NCBI GenBank assembly: GCA_021780625.1
Contig: JAJXYI010000229.1
Coordinates: forward strand, 1-42,932
Origin: a bacterium
GTDB lineage: Bacteria; Verrucomicrobiota; Verrucomicrobiae; Opitutales; Opitutaceae
Direction of reading: 5' to 3'
Length of the DNA: 42,932 nt
A program made the translations under genes and the position numbers. Under the pieces are notes generated by a model. That model was not told where the DNA came from and did not search any database. It worked only from the letters and a program-made list of their open reading frames with translations. Shown here one piece after another: positions 1 to 8,904 of the stretch. Numbering within the stretch: the stretch's first letter is position 1; each line of letters opens with the position of its first letter.

Positions 1-1986
1 ACAGTCCTGACACCAACGATGACTCTGTGCCCCCTCTAAGTGTCGCCGGTAGCGTTCGAGGTCCTCTACATAATCGAGGCAATCACTCTTGACGACGTCA
101 AGACCGTACCACTGCATGAGATCACGAGCAGCTGCGTCGACATGCCGCGTGACAACCAAGCCCGCGCTCTCCATCAGGGCCTCGCGCGGGCCTCTTTGCG
201 GACCTGAGCCCAGACGAGACGCGACTCTGTAACGGATGCAGCTATCGCTCATCTGAACCCCCATCGCCATCCAAAAGCGGGCGGCCACGTTGTTGTTCCC
301 CTGCGTCAACTGTGCCGGAAGCCCATATCGGCTTATCGTCGGGAGTGCCGTAAGCATCTCCGTGCCGTGCTGCTGCATTGCCGCGTACTCGTCCAGGAGA
401 AGCGCGTGCCCGCTCTCGAATTCTCTCGACTTCCCATCGTCCTGCTCAGGCTCTGTGCCTAAAGTCCCCTGCCACTCGGCATTACTCCCGGGCGTCAGCT
501 TGCTGAGTTCCTCGAGATCAACCTGCAGCCCTTCGGAGGTACTCCCCATCTCAACGAGTTTCGGCAACGTGAGCAGCGGCGACCCGGTCAATCTGACGAC
601 CCACGGCCAAGACGCCCATTCCTTATGCGCGAACCCTGTCCGCTCGACTACGAACCAATCGGTCGGCTTGAGGAGGGAGTCCAGATTCAGATTCCCATTC
701 CGTTTGATGCGCGCGCCTATCCACAGAGACAGGGCTCTAGAGTTCTCGGGCCCGTAGTACAGGTTCACTGGCAGCGCCACGACGAACCCTGGGACCTTGG
801 TTCGCGCGAGCGCCATCTCGAGCTCAAGGTCGAACGACGTTATAAACGCCGCTACCAGAGGCGGTCGGTGAGAGATCTTCCTCTCACACCTCTCAAGCAT
901 GCGAGCTTGGGCCTCAAGCACTTGGGCCACGGCCTGGTAAAAGGTTCCAGTGGCGGTGTCCATCCCGGCAGCCCATGAATGCTCGGTCGTGTTCTTGAGG
1001 CGATCCGAGATGATACTCGCCACCGGGTTCAAGTCACGAAACCGCGGTTTCGGCGGGCATTGGACCGGCAAGGTCTGCTCAGACGATTCGCAGATATGTA
1101 CCAGAAGATCGGACCATCCTGGATACAGAGGCGCCCTCGGAGCCATTGCGTGCCAGGCATAATCGGTCAGCAACTGAACATGTGAGTATTCGATTGTCGG
1201 GGGGACGTCCTGCTTCTGCAACTGCGTCTTGATCTCCGTAGCCAGCGTCTTTACGGCTCCGGTGAGCGACGGTTCGAGCCCCCCAAGTAGACCCAGGAGC
1301 GGCGACGCCCAACAGTGTCGGATCTCAGGGATTTGCTGAGGACCTGTCGCGAGTTCGACCCGGTGTTCCCCCCACTGGCGAAGGGCTCGGCCGGTCGCCG
1401 CGGCCACCTCGTGGTAAAGGCGTGTCAAGATGGCGGCTGCAAGTACCAATCTCGCGTCTTTGTCTTGAGCTTTTCCGTTCGCATTGGGGTCCTGGTGGCT
1501 CTCGTAGGTTGACGGCGTGGGCCATGATGACAGCCGATCCTCGATTAGCGACTGCGCAAACGACTCGGCAAGTGCACTTGGATCAGTGCCGTCCGGAAGT
1601 CGCCCTACGCCTTTGAGCGCCGCCCCGATGGCAGACGGCTGGAACAATTCGACGTCGTCCTTTATCGCTAGTTCACTGGAACAGCCACTGCCGAGAATCA
1701 ACGTCAGCCACGGAAAGTGCTTATATTTCAACGTCCATTCGGGTACGCCCCCCGTCTCGTTCGGGCTGGGGTCAGCCTGTGTCTCGTTCGGGTCGGGGTC
1801 AACCCGCTTCGCCTTCGGCTCGGGGTTCCTCAAGACAGGCTCGTACGCTCTGGCCATGGCGTGGCACAGCCATAAACCCCCGGCCATCCCCAAGTCCACG
1901 TTGGGGGTTTTCGCCTTATCCTTGAGGTAGGCATTCCGGCTCTGGTACACCCCTCCGGAAAGACGCGTCGCTTGGAAGTCAGGCAT
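1..1986 (-). CDS. SIR2-like domain protein, C-terminus beyond the left edge
   Basis: The frame is open without a stop from the ATG at 1986 to the window edge (662 codons), so the gene is partial at its 3' end. Marks of the SIR2-like superfamily, which binds or hydrolyses NAD, are seen in order: LILGSGCSS (residues 96-104, the glycine-rich nucleotide loop), FITSFDLELEMAL (381-393, matching the TTNYDxxLExAL strand), VVRLTGS (463-469, where active members have K-L-H-G), FWMAMGVQMSDSCIR (571-585, matching LGYSxxDPxIR) and a closing region around 608-632. The usual catalytic histidine of the KLHG motif appears to be threonine. A linker at 64-78 carries a near-repeat, PDPNET/PSPNET. Start: the ATG overlaps the end of the ATP-grasp gene by 8 bases, implying translational coupling. 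Related proteins serve as NAD-depleting effectors in Thoeris and DSR systems; that role here is inference. Confidence 0.72.
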   Translation of the reverse strand, partial: MPDFQATRLSGGVYQSRNAYLKDKAKTPNVDLGMAGGLWLCHAMARAYEPVLRNPEPKAKRVDPDPNETQADPSPNETGGVPEWTLKYKHFPWLTLILGSGCSSELAIKDDVELFQPSAIGAALKGVGRLPDGTDPSALAESFAQSLIEDRLSSWPTPSTYESHQDPNANGKAQDKDARLVLAAAILTRLYHEVAAATGRALRQWGEHRVELATGPQQIPEIRHCWASPLLGLLGGLEPSLTGAVKTLATEIKTQLQKQDVPPTIEYSHVQLLTDYAWHAMAPRAPLYPGWSDLLVHICESSEQTLPVQCPPKPRFRDLNPVASIISDRLKNTTEHSWAAGMDTATGTFYQAVAQVLEAQARMLERCERKISHRPPLVAAFITSFDLELEMALARTKVPGFVVALPVNLYYGPENSRALSLWIGARIKRNGNLNLDSLLKPTDWFVVERTGFAHKEWASWPWVVRLTGSPLLTLPKLVEMGSTSEGLQVDLEELSKLTPGSNAEWQGTLGTEPEQDDGKSREFESGHALLLDEYAAMQQHGTEMLTALPTISRYGLPAQLTQGNNNVAARFWMAMGVQMSDSCIRYRVASRLGSGPQRGPREALMESAGLVVTRHVDAAARDLMQWYGLDVVKSDCLDYVEDLERYRRHLEGAQSHRWCQDC

Positions 1987-3331
1987 CTGCCGTCTCCTCT
2001 GGGAACCGAACGCCGACCACTCGCCCCGTCCACTCCCTCACGACCGACGAGAACGGTTCGCGAAGATCGAACCCCGTGTCGGTCACACCAGTCCGGACAG
2101 TCATCCGCGTCACCACGCCGCCACGGTCGGTCAATAGTCCGGCCCGGGTTGCGACATCGAACTGCGAACCCTGCGGCAGAAGCTGCTGGTGCAGCGGCAA
2201 GGGGTCGATCCGCGCCGCACGCTGTCCCGTCCAGTGAATCACCAGCACGGCGAGGGGCTTGCTTTCACGTGCCAGTTCCCGCACGCGCAGGGCAGGAGGC
2301 CTCGCCAGACCGAGCATAGCCGCCACGTGTTCGAGCGGCAGGCAGGCCCTGCCGGCTTCCACCGAGAGCCTGCTCGACGCCACGGTCGACCCCTGGAACC
2401 TTGGGTTCACTTCCGAAAAGCGGAGAACCCCTTCGGCGTCGAGCAAGTAGTCTACGCCAAACGTCCCGAGGTAGCCCATCGCGCGCAACCACTCGCCTAT
2501 CTTGACGGTGAAGCCTTCCAACTGCTGAAAGGTCCGATGCGGCAAGTCCCTCGCGAGGCCAAAGTCGCTACCGCAGTACCCGAACTCCCGGGTCACGCAG
2601 TTCGCGAGGCCGATCAGCTGGACGGAGGGATGGTGAACCGAAACCCCGTCTTTCCAGACTGTCGCGCCGACGTTCAGGGGCAGAACGTCCCTGAGGTAGG
2701 GCGCCACGCTGACAAATGCCTCGTCGGCCTGCGGCCACAGCCGGACGAGGTCGTCAGGATTCTCAACGCGCGAGAAGCCCTGACCACCTGACGTCCGGCT
2801 CAACCTGAGCAAAACCGGACCCCGGTCGAGCATTTCCCGGGTTCTGAGTTGTTCCTCGTCGGCCACGTAGACCCAGGGGATCGTCGGAATGCCCAGCGAG
2901 CCCACGGCCGTCTCGACCCACGGCTTGTGCTCGAACGCGGACTGGTGGGCGCCGAACAGGCCGAGATTGAGACAGCGGTCACGCCGCGCGAACCAGATGG
3001 CGGAGAGAAACCGGGACGGGCGGTAGGGTAGCAGGGCGCTCGGCCGGCTGAGCGTGCGGAGCATCGCACGCCGAAACTCCACGACCTCCGCTGTCTGCCG
3101 ATGGTCGTCGATGTCCCAGCGCTCGAGGTCCACCCGCCGCCCGGTGAGGTTCTCGAGGGCCACGCTCTCGATCGAAGAGCGCCTGTTGTAGGCGCCAATG
3201 ATGGAATAGGACGCCGACAGGCAGGGCAGGTCCGTGAGCGACTCGACGTCGTCGCCACGTATACCCGCCCAGACGACTTGCCTGTTCCCGAGTGCCTTCG
3301 CGACATCCTGGATCAGCGCCGCGCGACTCAT
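1979..3331 (-). CDS. ATP-grasp domain protein
   Basis: 450 residues. The central and C-terminal parts look like an ATP-grasp ligase. EQLRTREMLDRGPVLLRLSR leads into a glycine-rich ATP loop (TSGGQGFSRV). LGTFGVDYLLDAEGVLRFSE and VNPRFQGST carry the metal-binding Glu and Asn. ATP-grasp enzymes activate a carboxylate as acyl-phosphate and join it to an amine or thiol; the substrate cannot be told from sequence. The N-terminal 130 residues have a Rossmann-like flavour as in other family members. The ATG overlaps the stop of the TIR gene (ATGA), and its own stop overlaps the SIR2-like start, so the three genes are probably translated in concert. It may make or attach a small signal or modify a peptide; this is inferred from context only. 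Confidence 0.75.
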   Translation of the reverse strand: MSRAALIQDVAKALGNRQVVWAGIRGDDVESLTDLPCLSASYSIIGAYNRRSSIESVALENLTGRRVDLERWDIDDHRQTAEVVEFRRAMLRTLSRPSALLPYRPSRFLSAIWFARRDRCLNLGLFGAHQSAFEHKPWVETAVGSLGIPTIPWVYVADEEQLRTREMLDRGPVLLRLSRTSGGQGFSRVENPDDLVRLWPQADEAFVSVAPYLRDVLPLNVGATVWKDGVSVHHPSVQLIGLANCVTREFGYCGSDFGLARDLPHRTFQQLEGFTVKIGEWLRAMGYLGTFGVDYLLDAEGVLRFSEVNPRFQGSTVASSRLSVEAGRACLPLEHVAAMLGLARPPALRVRELARESKPLAVLVIHWTGQRAARIDPLPLHQQLLPQGSQFDVATRAGLLTDRGGVVTRMTVRTGVTDTGFDLREPFSSVVREWTGRVVGVRFPEETADA

Positions 3332-4740
3332 CCGCGGACCTCCGGCACGTCGAATTGCAAGATGTGTCCCAGGCCGTCCGAAACCAGCACCCGCCGGCCG
3401 GGCCCGCCGTCGCGGACAATCACAACGCCGATCTCGCCTGCCTCGATATCAAGCGACCATGAGCCGAGCTCTCTTGGGACGAGCGAACCGTCCGAATCCG
3501 TATCGATTGACGTGATGAGGAGAACACGATCTCGTCCCCTCAGTCCGACTGCCGCCAGAGCCAGCTTCCCGCCCAGTTTCGCCGCGTCGATGCACTCGAC
3601 GCGGTCCAGGTCGATGTAAAAAAACTGGCTCCTTTCAAGCCCGGATTCATCGATTATCAGGACCTCGTTCTCTATGAACACGGCGTCTCTTGCGCGGTAA
3701 TTGAGTTCCTTCAATACTCGGAAGTTTGCACTCTCCACGCCGACACGAGACAGGCTCGCGATCACGGTCTCATTCGCGGAACTCATCACGAGGCGCACAC
3801 CCGAATTGCCTGCCATCGCAATCGCCAGAAGTCTCGCGCCGGGGCAAACTTGGCTCGAACCCGTTTTCCATTCTTCGAGCTTGCCCGTGTAGCGATTCAC
3901 CCACGCTACCCTGAGCGAGCCATCGACCAGTGATGCGGCAGCCCTGCCTTCGGCGTCAACCACCAATGTGCCCGGCGCGGCTTGTGCACCCACTCTTGCT
4001 CCGGGCGACAACAACAGCCTGAACCCGGTGTCCAAGCTTGTAATGCGGCGATCTGATCGGGCAACACCGAGAAGCGTGATCTGGGACCACCAGTGCCGAG
4101 TGGAGCATGGGGCGACACCGTGGCGTGCACTCGTCGTGAGCAAACTATCAGCGACGGCAGAAGAACTCTCTTCGGCAGATGTCAGGCGCGACGGCCCAGC
4201 GGCACGCCGCGACCAACTGGACAGCAGACCGGCCTCGGAACTACGTCGACGCATTTCATCTACAAGGTCAGCAGCGAACTCCTCGACGACCCTGTCCCGT
4301 TCACCCTCTAACTCGCAGAATGGACAGGCGGGACTGGTCTTGGAGGTGGCAACATCGAGGTTGAAGGGCTTGAGCAGGCAACAATTGAAGCCTTGCCTGT
4401 AAACGTATTTCGGGTCTTTGAGTTCACATCGACGAGCGTGAAACGGAATCACCACAAAGCTCTTGTCGGTAGCCATCCGATCTATGATCAGGGGCATTTC
4501 TGTCAACTGGACCGCCGGGGACACCGCCCATAATCTGCTCGTGATGAGAACGGCTGCTTTCGCTTTACTGATAACCTTCGAGACTAGTTCCTTCCAGTCA
4601 TTGCCGCCCTGCTGCTGACCTTTGGAATTAAACCACCAGGAATCGTAGCCACGAGTTTGCAGCGATAGCTGCACCTCTTGGGCGAACTCATGGTCTTCTA
4701 TTACACCGCAGATGAACACCGACACCGTCTCATCATCCAT
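3328..4740 (-). CDS. TIR domain protein with a beta-propeller-like C-terminus
   Basis: 470 residues. Residues 5-110 read as a TIR domain: VSVFICGVIEDHEFAQEVQL as the first strand and helix, a WW pair, KAAVLITSRLW as a core strand, then SPAVQLTEMPLIIDRM. The Glu of LTEM is a candidate for the catalytic glutamate of NAD-cleaving TIR domains, followed by SFVVIPFHARRCE. A Cys pair (CPFCELE) and a linker follow. The last 270 residues are short beta strands repeating every 40-50 residues, which suggests a propeller of WD/PQQ type as a sensing or protein-binding module. Start: ATG at 4740 has GAGGAG four bases upstream; a GTG 12 bases earlier would contain that site. Bacterial TIR proteins act in antiphage defence by degrading NAD or making cyclic ADP-ribose signals; which applies here is unknown. 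Confidence 0.72.
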   Translation of the reverse strand: MDDETVSVFICGVIEDHEFAQEVQLSLQTRGYDSWWFNSKGQQQGGNDWKELVSKVISKAKAAVLITSRLWAVSPAVQLTEMPLIIDRMATDKSFVVIPFHARRCELKDPKYVYRQGFNCCLLKPFNLDVATSKTSPACPFCELEGERDRVVEEFAADLVDEMRRRSSEAGLLSSWSRRAAGPSRLTSAEESSSAVADSLLTTSARHGVAPCSTRHWWSQITLLGVARSDRRITSLDTGFRLLLSPGARVGAQAAPGTLVVDAEGRAAASLVDGSLRVAWVNRYTGKLEEWKTGSSQVCPGARLLAIAMAGNSGVRLVMSSANETVIASLSRVGVESANFRVLKELNYRARDAVFIENEVLIIDESGLERSQFFYIDLDRVECIDAAKLGGKLALAAVGLRGRDRVLLITSIDTDSDGSLVPRELGSWSLDIEAGEIGVVIVRDGGPGRRVLVSDGLGHILQFDVPEVRG

Positions 4741-4940
4741 AGCGCTCCTCACCCGTGGGCCCGTGGCTGGTTCGGTCGGCCAGCATCGACCAGGCTAGTC
4801 GTCCCCAGGGGACGGCTCCGAACGGCTCCCGCTACTCACCGATCATCCATCGGATACAGTGACAGATTGGTCGTCTGTGCTTCCACGACAACTTCCGTAC
4901 GGCACGCCCGTAGGTTGTTTCCTCGCCGCGCAGACTGCTC

Positions 4941-7514
4941 TCAACCCAACAGCCACTCGAGGGCGCGAATCTGGTCCAGGTCCTTCTTCTTCTCCCTTGG
5001 TGCCCGCTCGGGCCCGAGTAACGGGTCGAGCTCGTCCCAGGGGACCAGGTCCAAGTGGATCTTGCACCGCTTGCATGCCTGCTTGAGCAGTAGTTCCTTA
5101 ACGAACCACCGGCTGATGTTGTCCTCGTCCTCGGGCGTTTTATTCCGTGGGTCATCGACGAGCCGTCTATATCCCCTGAGCAGGTATTCCGCGCACCAGC
5201 GGCGATGCTCAATCATGGCCAGGGCTTCTTCGACCTTGCCCGCTTCAACGCCCCGCGAGCGCAGGCGGGCAGCGATTCGACGCTTGACGTATGCGTGCGC
5301 CGCCGCGAGTCTATTCGATTCCTTGTCTTCCTCAATCACCTCTGGCCAGATCTTCTCGCACCTCGCGTCAAACTCGGCTAGGGTGTATGCATTCAGCGAC
5401 TCCGGTATGCCGGGGGGCGTATAGCTGCCGTTGATTCTCCGAGCCACGCGGTCGATGCGATCGCCCCGCACCGCCTGTTTCGAGCAGTCCCCAAGGAAGT
5501 CGGAGAAGACCAGGATCGGCAGCGACGGGAAGTCGCGGTTGAGCGCCTGCTCGATGTCGGCCCGGTAAACATCCTCCTGAGTGTTGTAGTAGCAAGCCAA
5601 GACGATGTCCCGGCCGGCCCGGAGATCCGACAGCCTCTGGGCCAGCGAGTAGGCCATCGAGGCCGACTCAGAAGCGGCCGGGTGCGCAACGATGACCGTG
5701 GTCGCCCATGGCCCCTGCTCGAGCAGGCGGTCGCCTTCGAACAGTTCCAGCAGCTTCCGGTCGGACTTGGGAACCTCCAGAAACTTCACGCACGGCAGAA
5801 CTCTCTCCTTGCGCCACGCTTCTTCAGGGTCGGCCCGCCATGGATCACCGCTGGACCGGGGACGGCCGCACGAAAAGGCCGGATAAGACGCTGTGAAATC
5901 TCGACAGGCCTTTGCTGGGTTGCTGGTGAGACAAGATACTGACAGGTCCTTCCCATTCTCGTAGATGCCCTGCTGCAGCACGTGGTGCAGCAGCATGCCG
6001 GCCATTGGCGAATCGCCGATCAGGATCACCTCCGCGCCGGAAGCGTCTTTCGAGGCCGCGAACCGGTCCAGCGGCAGTGCCTCGAGGAGCATTCTGGCGG
6101 TCACCGATTCCGTGTTGAAGATCCGCAGGTCGAGACTCCGCTTGCTTGGGTCGGGCAGGGCGTTCCGGAGAATGTGAAAGCCCTCCTCCGCCTGCAGCCC
6201 GACACAGCAGACAACGGGCTTCGGTCCCAGAACCTGCGCCAGCTCATGGACGACCCGCATATTGGTGTCGTCGGAATCGCAAACAACAAACACGCTGCGG
6301 AGTTTCGACACGCCGATGCGACGGATGAGGTGAGCGTCGGCCGCGTCACCTTCGATGAGCGGTACGTGCGCGCTTGCGCACAGATCTCTCGTCGCGTCAT
6401 CGGGGCGAATCTCAACGGCCATCGTCCGCGTGGGATCCTGTACGCTGTCGACGACCAACTGGCGCCCCCGCCAGCCGACGCCGCAGATTACGTCGTGTTC
6501 GTCGGCGGCCACCCGCGATCGCGCCAGCCGATCCACCCATGAGAAGAGCCCGTTCATCAAGCTGGCGATCGTCGTGAGCGCGAACGCGACGGCCAACCAG
6601 CGCCCCATGCGGATCAAGGCTGATCCGGCGCCGGTGATCTCGTTGTCGAGCGAGTTCAGCGTGAGATGGCCGATGGCCACTAGAATGCTGTCGAAATAGG
6701 CCGCGACGCCAGCCTGATGGCCTGCCCACAGGCTCCAGCCATACCCGATCCCACTACAGATCACCGACGCTGCCCCAAAGCCCGCCGGCAGCGCGACCTG
6801 CCAGCGGCGGAACCGGGGCCGGATCGCCAGTTCGACAGGCGCGGAGACGGACATCGTCTGCCACGTGAACGCCTCTCCAGCCGGAAACGGGTTCTTCTTC
6901 CGGGGAGTCACGAGCCATTGCAGGTCGAGCGGCGCACGACCGGCGTGGCTCCGTTCACGCTGGCAGGCCTGAGAGATTGCGTACAGCAGCGTGTCGCTGG
7001 TACCGCCCTCTTCCCCGCTGCGGACGCCATCCCAGAGCGCGACGAGCACATCCGCCTTTTCAGCGATGTAGCGCCCGGCGTCCCGGTAGCAGGCGGCTGA
7101 CTCTTCCTGCCTCTTCTGTTCGTCTTTCTCCTCGTTGGGCCACCTGTCCGGGTGCAACGGAAAGTGCACTGCCCTCTCGGCCAGGGAGTCGAACGACCAC
7201 GGGCATCTCAACGCGCCATCGGACAACTCCCGCGCCCGAACGGCGCTCGCGTAGGCGCTGATGGCGTACGGGTACACGACCTGCAAGGAGACGCTGTCGC
7301 CACCGCATTGCTGGAACACCCACGCGGCTAATTGGTCCGCGCCCGCGGCCAGTGACGTGAGGAGCAGCGTGGCCTCGCCTTCGCGGCGGTCCAAGTACTT
7401 CGACCACCAGTCTCGCAGCACGGCCTCGAGCCGGCCGATATCGTCCGGCCTCAGGTCAAGATGGCCGATGATCCCTATGGTCGGCATGGTCGTGAGTGGC
7501 GCATCAGCTTTCAC
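4941..7514 (-). CDS. SLOG - two-helix channel-like - RCK/TrkA-N - RyR domain protein
   Basis: About 857 residues. Numbering is from the longest possible start (TTG at 7526); I chose the GTG at 7514 because TGAGG lies six bases before it, and an ATG at 7487 is also possible. Residues 14-200 form a SLOG/LOG-type Rossmann domain (MPTIGIIGHLDL, then SLAAGADQLAAWV, then ADVLVALWDG), a family proposed to bind nucleotide-derived ligands. Two hydrophobic segments follow (WQVALPAGFGAASVICSGIG and WLAVAFALTTIASLMNGLFS) with a pore-loop-like stretch between them. Next is an RCK/TrkA-N domain (VICGVGWRGRQLVVD, then LIEGDAADAHLIRRIGVSKL), a second Rossmann-like unit (VILIGDSPMAGMLL), and near the C-terminus EHRRWCAEYLLRGYRR with DLVPWDELDPL, the signature of a RyR domain. 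It resembles a ligand-gated membrane effector. The potassium filter TVGYG is not present; LNSLD stands in that place. Confidence 0.78.
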   Translation of the reverse strand: MKADAPLTTMPTIGIIGHLDLRPDDIGRLEAVLRDWWSKYLDRREGEATLLLTSLAAGADQLAAWVFQQCGGDSVSLQVVYPYAISAYASAVRARELSDGALRCPWSFDSLAERAVHFPLHPDRWPNEEKDEQKRQEESAACYRDAGRYIAEKADVLVALWDGVRSGEEGGTSDTLLYAISQACQRERSHAGRAPLDLQWLVTPRKKNPFPAGEAFTWQTMSVSAPVELAIRPRFRRWQVALPAGFGAASVICSGIGYGWSLWAGHQAGVAAYFDSILVAIGHLTLNSLDNEITGAGSALIRMGRWLAVAFALTTIASLMNGLFSWVDRLARSRVAADEHDVICGVGWRGRQLVVDSVQDPTRTMAVEIRPDDATRDLCASAHVPLIEGDAADAHLIRRIGVSKLRSVFVVCDSDDTNMRVVHELAQVLGPKPVVCCVGLQAEEGFHILRNALPDPSKRSLDLRIFNTESVTARMLLEALPLDRFAASKDASGAEVILIGDSPMAGMLLHHVLQQGIYENGKDLSVSCLTSNPAKACRDFTASYPAFSCGRPRSSGDPWRADPEEAWRKERVLPCVKFLEVPKSDRKLLELFEGDRLLEQGPWATTVIVAHPAASESASMAYSLAQRLSDLRAGRDIVLACYYNTQEDVYRADIEQALNRDFPSLPILVFSDFLGDCSKQAVRGDRIDRVARRINGSYTPPGIPESLNAYTLAEFDARCEKIWPEVIEEDKESNRLAAAHAYVKRRIAARLRSRGVEAGKVEEALAMIEHRRWCAEYLLRGYRRLVDDPRNKTPEDEDNISRWFVKELLLKQACKRCKIHLDLVPWDELDPLLGPERAPREKKKDLDQIRALEWLLG

Positions 7515-7554
7515 TCGAAACCTCAATTCGTCTCAGCAGACCCGGCCTGCGGTA

Positions 7555-8655
7555 TCACGAGTAGTAGTACGCCCCGCTGGCATCCGGGAACGTCAGCGTG
7601 TTGTGGTGGCAAGGGATACAGCGCGGACCCAATTTCACGCCGTGATGTTCGACGATGTCCACCGCTCGCTCGTAGGCCTCACCGAGCAGTTCGGGGTTCG
7701 GTGGCGGCACGTTTCGCAACGGAGTCGCGGGGTCGGGTCGGAACGGGCTCAGGACCGGATCGCATCCACGTTCAGCTAGCGCCTCGACCCCTCGCAGCGT
7801 GTCCTCCAACGGCTCCAGCCCAACAAGTAGTAACGACCTCACCCGGCCGGGGCCGAACAGGGAGGCCGCTCGCGCGATGGTGGCGAGATACGCAGTTCTC
7901 CCAACCTTCGCCTTGTTCGCCATTACCTGAAGGGCGCGTGTCTCGTCGTACATCTCCAGATTGATCGATAGCCCGTGCACGCCAATCGCGTGCAGCCGGT
8001 CTAGATGCAGGAGGCCCGGCATCGGTGCCATCATGATGTCCACGGCCGTTGACGGAAATGTCTCACAAACTCGGCGGTAGACCTCTTCCAGATAGCCGTA
8101 ATCATCCGGCAACGGTGTGCCACCGGAGATGAGCACGTGCCGGGCAGGCAGCGTCGCGTCGCCGAGCGCCCGGGAGACGGACTCCACCAGGCCGTTCGGA
8201 TCCTTACATCGATAGGGCCGCTTGTACGGCATGTCGCAGAACTGGCAGGTGTTTGCACACCCCTCGATCGGCGATATCCGGACCCGGTCGGTGTGCGTAA
8301 TCGCGTAGTTCGTGAAGCGCTCACCCTGACTGTTCATTTCGTCGTAGTAGTCGGGGACCGGAACGGGGATTGCCGCGATCTCCAGGCGACCGTGCCTGAG
8401 AATGAACCCGTCGGCGCCCGCATCGAGGACTGCTGCGGGTGAGGTGACGAAATTTGGGTTGAAATCAACGATCGGCGCATTGACCCACACGTCGTTCTCG
8501 AGCCTAAGAGAGATGCCGGAGGTGGACGGGTAGTCGGCGAGGGTCATCGGACGCTTCGAACTGCCGGTCCCGGTAATGCGGTCCCGGGCAGCCGCGGTCA
8601 CTCTCATGCCCTCGGTCATGAGTATGATCTTGAGTCGTTGCACCTCAGTCAGCAT
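7555..8655 (-). CDS. Radical SAM enzyme
   Basis: 366 residues. IEGCANTCQFCDMPYKRP holds the CxxxCxxC cluster motif that binds the 4Fe-4S cluster and S-adenosylmethionine. HVLISGGTPLPDD matches the GGE-type SAM-binding strand, and LSINLEMYDETRALQVM the later barrel strands. A second Cys pair at the C-terminus (GPRCIPCHHNT) may bind another metal or cluster. The reaction is not evident. The motif differs from the CNYxCxFC form typical of viperins, so I do not call it a prokaryotic viperin. Start: the ATG at 8655 has GAGGC upstream; a GTG at 8676 would place that site inside the gene. It sits between the protease fusion and the SLOG gene and may supply a modified nucleotide or peptide to the system, which is inference. 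Confidence 0.82.
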   Translation of the reverse strand: MLTEVQRLKIILMTEGMRVTAAARDRITGTGSSKRPMTLADYPSTSGISLRLENDVWVNAPIVDFNPNFVTSPAAVLDAGADGFILRHGRLEIAAIPVPVPDYYDEMNSQGERFTNYAITHTDRVRISPIEGCANTCQFCDMPYKRPYRCKDPNGLVESVSRALGDATLPARHVLISGGTPLPDDYGYLEEVYRRVCETFPSTAVDIMMAPMPGLLHLDRLHAIGVHGLSINLEMYDETRALQVMANKAKVGRTAYLATIARAASLFGPGRVRSLLLVGLEPLEDTLRGVEALAERGCDPVLSPFRPDPATPLRNVPPPNPELLGEAYERAVDIVEHHGVKLGPRCIPCHHNTLTFPDASGAYYYS

Positions 8656-8904
8656 GTGATTGCCTCGACCGCGCACGATTCTACGACACGATCAGTCGGG
8701 CTGAGTCAGATTTCCGCAACCGCGGAGGCCAGCCGACGGCGCCCACCGTCTCGTAGCGCTCACGCCGCGCCGAGCTTCTCCATCGGCTCCAATGGTGATC
8801 CTCTCCACCCACTTCACGGTTCCCGTGCCACGGATTCCGTCGAAGGACAGGACAACGGAGCCCGGCGCCGGCCTCGATTGTCAGACGAGCGGAACGATGA
8901 CCAC
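8656..8904. other. Intergenic segment without a recognised gene
   Basis: About 250 bases lie between the protease-fusion stop and the radical SAM start. I see no convincing small gene, strong hairpin or promoter pair on either strand. It is one of the larger breaks in the cluster, so a secondary promoter for the downstream radical SAM-SLOG-TIR-ATP-grasp-SIR2 genes could lie here. Confidence 0.4.

Noticed and set aside
7555..8655. Prokaryotic viperin
   Set aside because: The cluster motif context (IEGCANTCQFC) and the C-terminal CxxC differ from viperins; only general radical SAM membership is supported.
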